A model generated the notes under the pieces. It searched no databases and was not told the origin of the DNA. It was given only the letters and a program-made list of their open reading frames with translations. The translations under genes and the position numbers were made by a program. This document shows, piece by piece, positions 1 to 6,302 of a stretch of 10,924 nt of DNA. Source of the stretch: Candidatus Methylomirabilis sp. (GTDB lineage Bacteria; Patescibacteriota; Patescibacteriia; DYHP01); the NCBI GenBank assembly GCA_020724105.1, contig DYHP01000030.1, positions 1 through 10,924 of the forward strand. The letters run 5' to 3'. Every line of letters starts with the position of its first letter. Positions within the stretch are counted from its first letter, which is position 1.

Positions 1-73
1 TTGAAATTTGAAATTGAAAATTCAATAAAAATTTAAAATTAAAAATTTAAAATTTGTTTTTAATAGTTGGTGC
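1..73. repeat. AT-rich intergenic repeat
   Basis: This is almost pure A/T, built from reiterated AAATTT / AAATTGAAAA / TTTAAAATT units, and lies just past the stop codon of the glycoside hydrolase gene. Such AAATTT-rich spacers are common between genes in CPR genomes. No ORF or clear GC-stem terminator is visible. Confidence 0.5.
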
Positions 74-1111
74 TTACTCAAACAACTTCTTCCCTTCCTC
101 CCAAAACCTCTCGTCCCCATGTTTCTCTCTCATATAATCCCACCACTCCACCCCCCAAAGATAAACCTCTCGGCTGCCCGCGCGGCGGGCAAAATCTATG
201 TTGCTTCTAAACTGACTTAAACTCATCGTTTTTAGTTGTTCTTCGAGCGAAGTTTGAAAAATGGACTTGGAAGACCACGGCTCAACCTGCAGTTCCGTTA
301 TGAGCACATCTTCAAAAAACGGTTTTATAAGCCGGATTTTTTCGCGGTAAAAAAACGGCGTTAAGGGATAAAAGAAATAGCCAACCCACTTGTTCCAAGT
401 CGTGCGGTACAAACTGATGCCCAAAATATCGGCTCTGCCAATCATTCTTTCCCAATGCCCCAACTCGCCGCTTTCCGTGGAAATAATCGGCACATTTACA
501 ATTTCTTTAACCAACTTGATTTCCTCGTCTAAATTCGCGGTCATTTCGGGGCAAATGCCGAATGACCTGTAAAAATACGGCTCGTTTTCCACCTGAATCG
601 TCCAAATGTTTGAATAATTTTTATACCGTTCCGTTGCCTTGCGCAAAAACGGCAGAAATAAATCTTCTATTTTTCCCGCGTCGGTCCGCGTTCCGCCCGC
701 GTTAGTCCGCGATAACGCCCAATTTGGGATGTGGCATTCCGGCCAGCGCGGCAATTTTATTCCTAAATTTAAAATTACTTTAACATTGCGTTTTTCCGCT
801 TCTCGAACCATCCAATCATACGGCTCGAAATCGTATTTTCCCAACTCTTTTTCAACATCATCCCAATACACCGGCAAACGGATTTTTTTGACCCGCAAAT
901 CGTCTAAAATATTAAGATATATCTTTTGCCAATCCAAACCCAATTCTTGGGCATATTTTTTGGAAAAAGTAGCGCCGAAAACGATATTTTTGTCAGCAGG
1001 GTAATAATTTATTAAAAGAAACAGAAAAAAGCCGATAAAAATGCCTAAAATTAGAGCGATGATAAACTTTTTTTCTTTTACCTTGTTATTTTTAAATAAC
1101 CCCCACAACAT
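74..1111 (-). CDS. Membrane-anchored clan GH-A glycoside hydrolase (cellulase/GH5-like)
   Basis: A 345-residue protein, ATG start at 1111, TAA stop. A basic N-terminus (NNKVKEKK) precedes one hydrophobic helix at about residues 16-36, so it is probably anchored in the membrane with the enzyme outside. The rest reads as a TIM-barrel glycoside hydrolase: strand patterns such as KKIRLPVYW (about 75-83) and VKVILNLGIKLPRWP (about 110-124), then the clan GH-A acid/base motif ENEP with E177, and a candidate nucleophile E273 in ITEL. The ending VYLWGVEWWDY (about 316-326) is typical of the last strand. Substrate and exact family (GH5, GH39, GH42) cannot be fixed from motifs. It lies 23 bases after the O-antigen-ligase-like gene and probably shares its transcript, which suggests a role in envelope glycan trimming. 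Residues 134-147 (SRTNAGGTRTDAGK) are encoded by a CCGCG-rich repeat that probably inserted in frame in a loop. Confidence 0.68.
   Translation of the reverse strand: MLWGLFKNNKVKEKKFIIALILGIFIGFFLFLLINYYPADKNIVFGATFSKKYAQELGLDWQKIYLNILDDLRVKKIRLPVYWDDVEKELGKYDFEPYDWMVREAEKRNVKVILNLGIKLPRWPECHIPNWALSRTNAGGTRTDAGKIEDLFLPFLRKATERYKNYSNIWTIQVENEPYFYRSFGICPEMTANLDEEIKLVKEIVNVPIISTESGELGHWERMIGRADILGISLYRTTWNKWVGYFFYPLTPFFYREKIRLIKPFFEDVLITELQVEPWSSKSIFQTSLEEQLKTMSLSQFRSNIDFARRAGSREVYLWGVEWWDYMREKHGDERFWEEGKKLFE
675..714. repeat. CCGCG-rich direct repeats inside the glycoside hydrolase gene
   Basis: There are four spaced copies of (T)CCGCG(T) separated by 4-5 bases. The same repeat style recurs at 3217-3256 and 4513-4549 in two other genes. 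Read on the minus strand it encodes SRTNAGGTRTDAGK, a loop-like peptide that does not fit the surrounding barrel. Confidence 0.5.
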
Positions 1112-1134
1112 ATTTAATACAGCCGCTTTAATTT

Positions 1135-3669
1135 TTAATCTTTGATTTTCTGTAAAAATGCTCTCGCCTCTTCTTCCAGCGCCGGATTCAATTCCACCGC
1201 TCTCGTAACCGCCTCTTCGGCCATCACCTTATCTCCCATTGCCGCGTAAGTCGCCGCGAGCCGCGCCCACCAATCCGCCGCTTGTCTTGGTTCCGAATCA
1301 AGCAATCTTTTGTAAAGTTGCACAATTTTATTATACTCCTTTAATGATGTATTGACATCCGATGTCCTTTGGTTTTGTACCGACATCCGATGTCTTACAT
1401 TTTGGACATCGGATGTCTTGATAATTTTTCCATAATATAAATCAATCATATACAAAATATTTTTACTATAACCCAAACCAAAATTAGCGCCTTTTTCAAG
1501 TTCTAAAATCCCTTCATCTATCTTTCCGCTGCCAACAAGCGCGAGACCCAAAAACCAGTGGGTTACCGGCAAGTCGGGCTGGAATTCAACCAATTCCCGA
1601 TTTATTTTCACCGCGGCTTCAAAATCTTCTTGTAAAAGTTTTACTTTTGCCAAAAGCAACTTGGCGTCCTGCCGCGCCGGAGCAATTTCAATTGCCTTAT
1701 TAAAACTTTCTTCAGCATTTTGACAATATTTGATATCTATTCGATCACACATTATTGTGTATGTTTGCCCCAACCAAATATAATAAACAAAATGTCCGGA
1801 ACGAATTTTGGTTTGACTTTCCAGGCGTTCCGCCAGAATTGGCAAAATGAGCGCCATCTCGCTGTCTGAAACTTTATATTTAGTATCCCAACCGACCAAG
1901 TCGCGAGTGATTATTTCCAATGCCTCGTGTTCTTGCAGATATTTTATTTCAAAACTTTTTAAAACCGGCGCAAGCCACAAAGAAAAATCGTTTTTTTGAA
2001 AGCCGTCGTCCGCCTTGGCTAAAAAATAAGAAGCGCGAAGGGGTTTAATGTGATAATTCCATAAAGATACGCAAACCAAAAGTACCAATAAAATAAAACC
2101 AAAAACTTTCAACCCTAAATACTCTCCTCCCTTGTCATTCCAAGGACTCCGACCTCGGTCGGGGGACGAGGAATCTCGCGGGAGGAGTGAAGCGACGACC
2201 CGCGCGGGTCGTCCCGACAAGTCGGGACTCCCGTGAGATTCTTCCCCCGACTTATCGTCGGGGTCAGAATGACAGGAAGAAATAAGTGCCAAAACCAAAA
2301 AGAAAACAATCAATGAATTGGAAGTTTCAAAGATAAACAAATTCTGGATAAAATATGCTATTAAACCGGCGGTCAAAATAATTGAAAAAAATGTTTGACT
2401 TCGGGAAGCTAAGGGATTCCCGAAATCTTTCCACAAAAAATAAAACGCCGCCGCAAAAATCCCCAGATACGACAAAACTCCCAAAGCCCCCGACATTGAA
2501 GCGAACTCTAAAATCAAATTATGCGGCTTGTCCCAAACCGTTTCGGCAAATCCATAAGTCAAATATTCGGGATTATAATGCCGATGAAAAACAAATTTGA
2601 AATTCTCTGGCCCCCAGCCCAAAATCGGTTTTTCCAAAAACGCCTGCCATGCGATATCCCAGGCCATCAAGCGCGTGGCGCCGGTTCCCTTAAACGAAAC
2701 CAATTCAGTCAACCTGTCAATAGTCGCAAGGCCGATTTTTGCGCCGGTTAACCCCGAATAAACCAACGAACTGGAAATTAAAAATAAAAACAACAAACAA
2801 ACAACAAGACTAAGTCTCGCTTTGCGAGACTTAGTCTTGAATAGATTAAGGATCAGAAAAAAAACTATGCCTGCCCCAAACCCCAAAATCGCGCCGCGTG
2901 TTCCGCTTTGTATCAAAGCAAAAATCTGCAGCAAAACGACAAAAATCCAGAAATACCGCTCGTATTTTTTTTTGCCGCCACCAGGAGTTGGACTCCCCGA
3001 GGGAGTCCGACTCCCTAAAGTTGTTTTAAAAACCAAATATAAATTTAAAAAAATCGACAGAATCAAATATGAAGCGAAAAATATTGAATTGCCAATTGTT
3101 CCTGAAATTCTCCCCCACCCGCCAACTTGGACGCGCAGATACGGAATAATCGGCGCCAAAAGAGCGGAAAGCGCGACTAAAAACGAAGCGACTCCGGCAA
3201 TTTTTAAAAACAAAAATCCGCGTTTATCCGCGTTGTCATCCGCGTAAATCCGCGTAAAAAGAAATCGAAGCAAAAAATACCATAAAACAAAATGAAACCA
3301 AGTAAAAACGCCTTGAACGCGGCCCATATTGCCAAAAAAACTCATCTGGAAATCAACGCCGAAAATGGCCGCGATAAACTGAATGGCTAAAAAAACCAAA
3401 ATTGCCGCGTCAAGCAAATTCCACCTCACCCTCCCCCGCCTCCCCTGTTCCGACGCTTCGGTCGGAATAGGGGGAGATTTGGGGGGGTTATTTTTTCCAA
3501 ACCACAAATAACCTAACACCGCTAAAAACAAAAGTTCCGCAATAATCTCAAAAATCATCGTCCGTCCGTAGTGCATCGGGTACATGGTGAAAGGAGTGAT
3601 AAGTAGGGGCAAAAATAGAATCACAACACAACCAGCGTAGAAGGTTTTTGTTGTTAGATTTTGAAACAT
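1135..3669 (-). CDS. O-antigen ligase/polymerase-like (Wzy_C) membrane protein with C-terminal TPR repeats
   Basis: An 844-residue protein, ATG start at 3669. The first 540 residues hold roughly a dozen hydrophobic segments (for example 11-26, 39-57, 86-103, 155-175, 239-254, 258-276, 287-303). The Wzy_C/O-antigen ligase signature is clear: SGTRGA (255-260), then RLMAWDIAWQAFLEKPILGWGPENF (333-357, conserved R, W and GWG.NF) and KPHNLILEFASMSG (381-394, conserved H383 and N384). Residues 640-840 form TPR-like helices (for example CQNAEESFNKAIEIAP and AEEAVTRAVELNP). The family transfers or polymerises lipid-linked glycans on the outer face of the membrane; TPR fusions are common in CPR. Several hydrophilic loops (about 60-85, 140-150, 217-235, 466-515, 751-775) are encoded by palindromic repeats. 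It starts 58 bases after the Mur ligase gene and precedes the glycoside hydrolase. No Shine-Dalgarno sequence is visible. The exact substrate is unknown. Confidence 0.82.
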   Translation of the reverse strand: MFQNLTTKTFYAGCVVILFLPLLITPFTMYPMHYGRTMIFEIIAELLFLAVLGYLWFGKNNPPKSPPIPTEASEQGRRGRVRWNLLDAAILVFLAIQFIAAIFGVDFQMSFFGNMGRVQGVFTWFHFVLWYFLLRFLFTRIYADDNADKRGFLFLKIAGVASFLVALSALLAPIIPYLRVQVGGWGRISGTIGNSIFFASYLILSIFLNLYLVFKTTLGSRTPSGSPTPGGGKKKYERYFWIFVVLLQIFALIQSGTRGAILGFGAGIVFFLILNLFKTKSRKARLSLVVCLLFLFLISSSLVYSGLTGAKIGLATIDRLTELVSFKGTGATRLMAWDIAWQAFLEKPILGWGPENFKFVFHRHYNPEYLTYGFAETVWDKPHNLILEFASMSGALGVLSYLGIFAAAFYFLWKDFGNPLASRSQTFFSIILTAGLIAYFIQNLFIFETSNSLIVFFLVLALISSCHSDPDDKSGEESHGSPDLSGRPARVVASLLPRDSSSPDRGRSPWNDKGGEYLGLKVFGFILLVLLVCVSLWNYHIKPLRASYFLAKADDGFQKNDFSLWLAPVLKSFEIKYLQEHEALEIITRDLVGWDTKYKVSDSEMALILPILAERLESQTKIRSGHFVYYIWLGQTYTIMCDRIDIKYCQNAEESFNKAIEIAPARQDAKLLLAKVKLLQEDFEAAVKINRELVEFQPDLPVTHWFLGLALVGSGKIDEGILELEKGANFGLGYSKNILYMIDLYYGKIIKTSDVQNVRHRMSVQNQRTSDVNTSLKEYNKIVQLYKRLLDSEPRQAADWWARLAATYAAMGDKVMAEEAVTRAVELNPALEEEARAFLQKIKD
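1354..1417. repeat. Three copies of a 13-bp palindrome GACATCSGATGTC
   Basis: Copies lie at 1354-1366, 1382-1394 and 1405-1417; the third differs only at the central base. Each is a perfect 6+1+6 palindrome. They encode residues 751-775 of the TPR region (KTSDV...RTSDV), a stretch that interrupts the helical pattern. Confidence 0.75.
2133..2274. repeat. MITE-like palindromic element inserted in frame
   Basis: The 142-bp segment is bounded by an 8-bp terminal inverted repeat (TGTCATTC at 2133-2140, GAATGACA at 2267-2274). It holds internal hairpins: GACCCGCGCGGGTC at 2197-2210, CCCGAC/GTCGGG at 2213-2226 and CCCCGAC/GTCGGGG at 2245-2263. It is far more GC-rich than its surroundings and adds about 48 hydrophilic residues (466-514) to a loop between membrane segments without breaking the frame. 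It encodes no protein of its own that I recognise. Confidence 0.7.
2806..2838. repeat. Perfect 15-bp hairpin within the ligase gene
   Basis: Arms 2806-2820 and 2824-2838 (AAGACTAAGTCTCGC and its exact complement) are separated by TTT. It encodes the basic loop KTKSRKARL between two membrane segments. Confidence 0.8.
2984..3014. repeat. 14-bp palindrome within the ligase gene
   Basis: Arms 2984-2997 and 3001-3014 (GGAGTTGGACTCCC; one mismatch) surround CGA. It encodes the Gly/Pro/Ser-rich loop GSRTPSGSPTPGG between predicted membrane helices. Confidence 0.75.
3217..3256. repeat. CCGCG-rich direct repeats in the ligase gene
   Basis: Four copies of (A/T)TCCGCGT are spaced about 11-12 bases apart. 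They encode the loop RIYADDNADKRG, in the same style as the repeats at 675-714 and 4513-4549. Confidence 0.5.
3421..3490. repeat. GC-rich palindromic repeat near the 5' end of the ligase gene
   Basis: C-tract/G-tract arms (CCTCCCC... and ...GGGGGAGATTTGGGG) flank TTCCGAC-GCTTCG-GTCGGAA. It encodes about residues 60-84 (NPPKSPPIPTEASEQ onward) in the loop between membrane segments 2 and 3. The NPPKSP-type translation is familiar from dispersed repeats in CPR genomes. Confidence 0.55.
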
Positions 3670-3709
3670 ATTTGATTTTGAGATAATTTGAGATTCATGC
3701 TTCGGATTT

Positions 3710-3756
3710 GGGAAATTGTGAAAAAAATTATTGCATAATTTTTTTCACAATTTCCC
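3710..3756. repeat. Perfect 22-bp inverted repeat spanning the 3' end of the Mur ligase gene
   Basis: Arms 3710-3731 and 3735-3756 are exact complements around TGC. The right arm and centre hold the last codons and stop of the Mur ligase gene; the left arm is an inverted copy in the 58-base gap to the next gene. A transcript would fold into a long hairpin, but no U-tract follows it, so a terminator role is uncertain. It could equally protect the 3' end or attenuate read-through. Confidence 0.75.
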
Positions 3757-5164
3757 TGTCATCCCATTTGATTTTTTTATCGCCCACCGCCATTGCCTGT
3801 TCCGCGCCCTTGCCCGTCAAAAGAACCAAATCCCCTTGTTTGGCGATTTTAATCGCTTCGCGAATCGCCTCGCGCCTATCTATAATCTGAAGGACTTTAA
3901 TGTTTCTTTTTTCCGGATTGTCTTTTGTGTATTCCAAAATTCCTTTTAAAATATTCTGTGTTAAAATTTGCGGGTCGTCAAAATACGGGTCGTCCGTCGT
4001 TAAAATTATTAGAGCAGAATGCTGGGCGGCGATTTTGCCCATCTCAGGCGCGCGCGCTCTGTCTCTGCCGCCGCCGGTGGCGCCGAAAACGTGAATAACC
4101 CTATTTTTTGGCAGGAGATTCGCGGTTTTGTAGAGTTCGCGGAAAGACGCCGGCTCGTGGGCGTAATCAACAATTAAAGTGAACGGCTCCTTGACTACGA
4201 CCTCAAGCCTGCCGGGAATGACTTGGATTTTCTCCAAAGCGCTTTTTACAAAACGAAACGGTATCCCGAGCGCAAGGCAAGTTGATATCGCCGCCAAAGA
4301 GTTTAAGACGCTTACCTCGCCGATTAAATTTAACCTGAGGGTCGCGCTCTCTGATGGTGAGACCCTCGCAAAAAACGACGAATAATTCCTGCCTAAATAT
4401 ATATTTTCGGCAATATAAGTTTCGTCACAATAAAACCTCTTCTCGCTTCCCCCTTTTGCCAAATCCCCCTCCGTCTCCCTCTTTAATAAAGGGGGGTTAA
4501 GGGGGATTTTTTCCGCGTTTGTCTGCGTGACGTCTGCGTCAGTCCGCGATATTTTAAAACAAACTTTTTTGTCCGCGGGGAACGAAAGAAAATCTTTTGC
4601 GTGGCTGTCGCCCGAATTTACCACAAAAATTTTCGGCACCAATTCGCCGCGGATTTTTTTCGAAAGATTATAAATTTTCAAATTTTTGAATAGTTTCAAT
4701 TTCGCTTTTTTGTAATTTTCAAACGAGCCATGCGATTCAAGATGCTCAGGAGTTAAATTGGTAAAAACCGCCACATCATAATCAATGCCGATATGACGAA
4801 ATTGGGCGATGCCTTCGGACGAAGTTTCGACAATCGCGTAAACGCAGCCGGCGCGCCACATTTCCCAAAGCATTTTTTGCAATCCAAACCTGCCGAGCAT
4901 GGTCATCTTTTTGTCGTTAAGCCACTCTCTGGCGCCGATTTTGAAAAATATTGTTGAAGTTAAACCGACTTTTTCGCCCGCTTCTTCCAAAATTTTGGCG
5001 ATTAGATAACTTACCGACGATTTGCCTTTTGTTCCCGTAACGCCGATGACAATCATTTTGCGGGCGGGGTAATCATAAAACCACGCGGCAAGTCGCGCGA
5101 GAAGATAATGATACAATTTCAGACATCTTGTTGGTAATATTTTTTTTATGAATCTTTTGAACAT
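3728..5164 (-). CDS. MurE-like Mur ligase family protein (CPR type, no N-terminal UDP domain)
   Basis: ATP-dependent Mur ligase, probably adding an amino acid to a UDP-MurNAc-peptide precursor of peptidoglycan in the cytoplasm. I chose ATG at 5164 (478 residues); an in-frame TTG at 5185 would overlap the recombinase stop. Visible motifs, numbered from that ATG: P-loop TGTKGKSS (43-50), ETSSEG (113-118), NLTPEHLESHGS plus YKKAK (136-154, likely carbamylated Lys), PGRLEVV (317-323), DYAHEP (333-338), GGGRDRARAPEMG (364-376), TTDDPYFDDP (389-398) and LTGKGAE (449-455). The P-loop begins near residue 43 rather than about 110 as in standard MurE, so the N-terminal domain is missing, as is usual in CPR homologues. 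The DNPR-type specificity motif reads DDPY, so the added amino acid cannot be assigned. Residues about 205-243 are an in-frame repeat insertion. It sits 13 bases after the recombinase gene. Confidence 0.85.
   Translation of the reverse strand: MFKRFIKKILPTRCLKLYHYLLARLAAWFYDYPARKMIVIGVTGTKGKSSVSYLIAKILEEAGEKVGLTSTIFFKIGAREWLNDKKMTMLGRFGLQKMLWEMWRAGCVYAIVETSSEGIAQFRHIGIDYDVAVFTNLTPEHLESHGSFENYKKAKLKLFKNLKIYNLSKKIRGELVPKIFVVNSGDSHAKDFLSFPADKKVCFKISRTDADVTQTNAEKIPLNPPLLKRETEGDLAKGGSEKRFYCDETYIAENIYLGRNYSSFFARVSPSESATLRLNLIGEVSVLNSLAAISTCLALGIPFRFVKSALEKIQVIPGRLEVVVKEPFTLIVDYAHEPASFRELYKTANLLPKNRVIHVFGATGGGRDRARAPEMGKIAAQHSALIILTTDDPYFDDPQILTQNILKGILEYTKDNPEKRNIKVLQIIDRREAIREAIKIAKQGDLVLLTGKGAEQAMAVGDKKIKWDDREIVKKIMQ
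4447..4549. repeat. Palindromic plus CCGCG/TGCGT repeat insertion in the Mur ligase gene
   Basis: AAATCCCCC (4461-4469) and GGGGGATTT (4501-4509) are inverted arms of a C/G-tract element. It is followed directly by spaced CCGCG, CTGCGT and TCCGCG copies (4513-4549). Together they encode about residues 205-243 (SRTDADVTQTNAEK, then PLNPPLLKRETEGDL), which no Mur ligase motif needs. Confidence 0.65.
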
Positions 5165-5177
5165 GATGTATCCATAT

Positions 5178-5993
5178 TTAATCAAGCGGACTCTTTATAT
5201 TTCTAATAGCCGGATTTGTGATGTGAGTATATATTTGCGTTGTGCGTATGTTTTGATGCCCTAAAAGCTCTTGAACATATCTTACATCGACTCCATTTTC
5301 TAATAAATGCGTCGCAAAACTGTGGCGGAGCGAATGAAATGTCGCCGGTTTTTTTACATTTGCTCGCCGGAGCGCCTGATAAAATATTTTTTGCGCCGAC
5401 GCCTCGGTAAGACGACCGCCGCGCTCGCTTACAAACAAATAATCACTCGCCGCCTTGCCGGCTATAATCTGTCTGATGTCAGACGCGAGAGATTCGGAAA
5501 TCACGGTGAGCCGATCTCTTCGCCCTTTGCCCTGCCGCACAACAATAGTCAAATCGCCCAAATCAATGTCGCGCGCAAGTAATCGCACAACTTCGCTTAC
5601 CCTTAAACCGGCCGCGTAAGTCGTTGCCAATAGTAGGCGATGCTTTAAGTTTGATGTTGAGTTAATTATGCTCTTAATTTCCTCGCGAGACAATATTACC
5701 GGCAAGCGATGAGATTGCTTGGGATGACGGAGCTTATTATAACCCGCGCGCTTATATATTTGCGTATAAAGAAAATTCAACGCGTTGGCAAACAAAGCAA
5801 TGGTCTGGCTGGATAATTTCTGCTTCTGTTTATTGTAAAGATAATTTTTAATGTCTTCCTCAGACAAATCGCGCGGCGGACGATGATAAAAAGAGTATAT
5901 ATCCTTAATCACCCGCGCGTAAGCATCAATGGTTTTTGGACTATAGTTGCGCAACTTCATCTCCCGTGATATTATATCTAAAAGATTGAGCAT
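5178..5993 (-). CDS. Tyrosine recombinase, XerC/D-like and related to integron integrases
   Basis: A 271-residue enzyme that cuts and rejoins DNA through a phosphotyrosine. An N-terminal SAM-like core-binding domain (about 1-90: NYSPKTIDAYARVIKDI, HRLPVILSREEI) precedes the catalytic domain with R131 (AAGLRVSE), K156 (GKGRRDR), H220/R223 (HSLRH), H246 (ELLGH) and Y255 (IYTH), a complete set. The C-terminal half (KPATFHSLRHSFATHLLE, IRTTQIYTH, KSPLD) resembles integron integrases. However, the stretch between RDRLT (161) and HSLRH (220) is about 40 residues shorter than in IntI1, so the IntI-specific extra domain is absent. It is transcribed away from a cassette array whose first boundary is 239 bases from its start, the normal intI arrangement. 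It may be the array's integrase or a chromosomal Xer-type enzyme that happens to sit there. No Shine-Dalgarno sequence precedes the ATG. Confidence 0.9.
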   Translation of the reverse strand: MLNLLDIISREMKLRNYSPKTIDAYARVIKDIYSFYHRPPRDLSEEDIKNYLYNKQKQKLSSQTIALFANALNFLYTQIYKRAGYNKLRHPKQSHRLPVILSREEIKSIINSTSNLKHRLLLATTYAAGLRVSEVVRLLARDIDLGDLTIVVRQGKGRRDRLTVISESLASDIRQIIAGKAASDYLFVSERGGRLTEASAQKIFYQALRRANVKKPATFHSLRHSFATHLLENGVDVRYVQELLGHQNIRTTQIYTHITNPAIRNIKSPLD

Positions 5994-6002
5994 AAATGTT
6001 TT

Positions 6003-6040
6003 GGGTAGTATTAGGTAGTATTAGATAGTATTAGTTAGAC
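6003..6040. repeat. Tandem decamer repeats upstream of the recombinase
   Basis: Three 10-bp units (GGGTAGTATT, AGGTAGTATT, AGATAGTATT) are followed by a partial AGTTAGAC. One unit per helical turn, 10 bases upstream of the recombinase start, would suit binding of a regulator or of the recombinase itself, as with the direct repeats of attI. This role is inferred. Confidence 0.6.
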
Positions 6041-6160
6041 GAGGGGTCGCAGAGTTTTTTCCCGACTAAAAATAGACGCCGTAGACCACAGTAACTCCGC
6101 AAAGTTTCTTAAAAGATGCTATTTCAAGCTAATTTTGTTCTGGAAACTCTGCGACCTCTC
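6041..6160. repeat. 120-bp inverted-repeat element between recombinase and array
   Basis: The 17-bp arms 6041-6057 and 6144-6160 match with one mismatch (GAGGGGTCGCAGAGTTT against its complement) around 86 bases without a gene. AGTTAGAC (6033-6040) and AGTTAGAT (6161-6168) flank it as 8-bp direct repeats. These could be a target duplication or two GTTRRRY core sites. It holds most of the gene-free stretch 5994-6302; the rest is the decamers, AT-rich DNA and the attI candidate. Confidence 0.65.
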
Positions 6161-6179
6161 AGTTAGATAATATAGTTTG

Positions 6180-6185
6180 TATAAT
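6180..6185 (+). promoter_or_regulatory. Candidate cassette promoter -10 (TATAAT)
   Basis: A perfect TATAAT sits between the recombinase gene and the first cassette, where integrons usually have their Pc promoter. No convincing -35 lies 16-18 bases upstream, and the region is AT-rich, so this is weak. Confidence 0.3.
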
Positions 6186-6221
6186 ATACACATTATTACA
6201 TATTATCCAAAAGCATTCAAC

Positions 6222-6240
6222 ATATAAACGAGTTATGTGC
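6222..6240 (+). other. Candidate attI site and first cassette junction (G6232|T6233)
   Basis: AAACGAG|TTATGTGC resembles the crossover of known attI sites (attI1 ends AAACAAAG|TTAGGC). The bases after the cut (TTATGTGC) belong to cassette 1, because they are the exact complement of its R'' box at 6955-6963. The bases to the left should be the true attI. Accessory binding sites are not identified. Confidence 0.65.
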
Positions 6241-6265
6241 AATCCGCCTCCGCCCGCCTTTGGAA

Positions 6266-6280
6266 GAAAAGATTTATAAT
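6266..6280 (+). promoter_or_regulatory. Archaeal-type BRE/TATA candidate of cassette 1
   Basis: GAAAAGA is followed by TTTATAAT, which starts exactly 30 bases before the ATG at 6303. That suits an archaeal promoter giving a leaderless mRNA. The core TATAAT could instead be a bacterial -10, but no -35 is seen. Confidence 0.5.
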
Positions 6281-6302
6281 TTAGTAAGAAATCCATTATT
6301 AT

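Noticed and set aside
2115..2309. 64-residue minus-strand ORF over the MITE-like element
   Set aside because: It reads the palindromic element in another frame inside the ligase gene; the sequence is repeat-derived and has no recognisable domain.
2822..3247. 141-residue plus-strand ORF opposite the ligase gene
   Set aside because: The opposite strand carries the clear Wzy_C gene; this frame is basic and proline-rich in the manner of an antisense shadow.
5307..5582. 91-residue plus-strand ORF opposite the recombinase
   Set aside because: It is a shadow of the recombinase coding strand, whose catalytic motifs are complete; no family resemblance.
74..5993. Whole window being archaeal
   Set aside because: The Mur ligase and Wzy_C/TPR ligase are bacterial envelope genes in the CPR style; only the cassettes carry archaeal-looking signals.
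5994..6302. tRNA or small RNA gene in the gene-free stretch
   Set aside because: No cloverleaf, T-loop or other RNA signature could be traced; only the repeats and attI candidate are supported.
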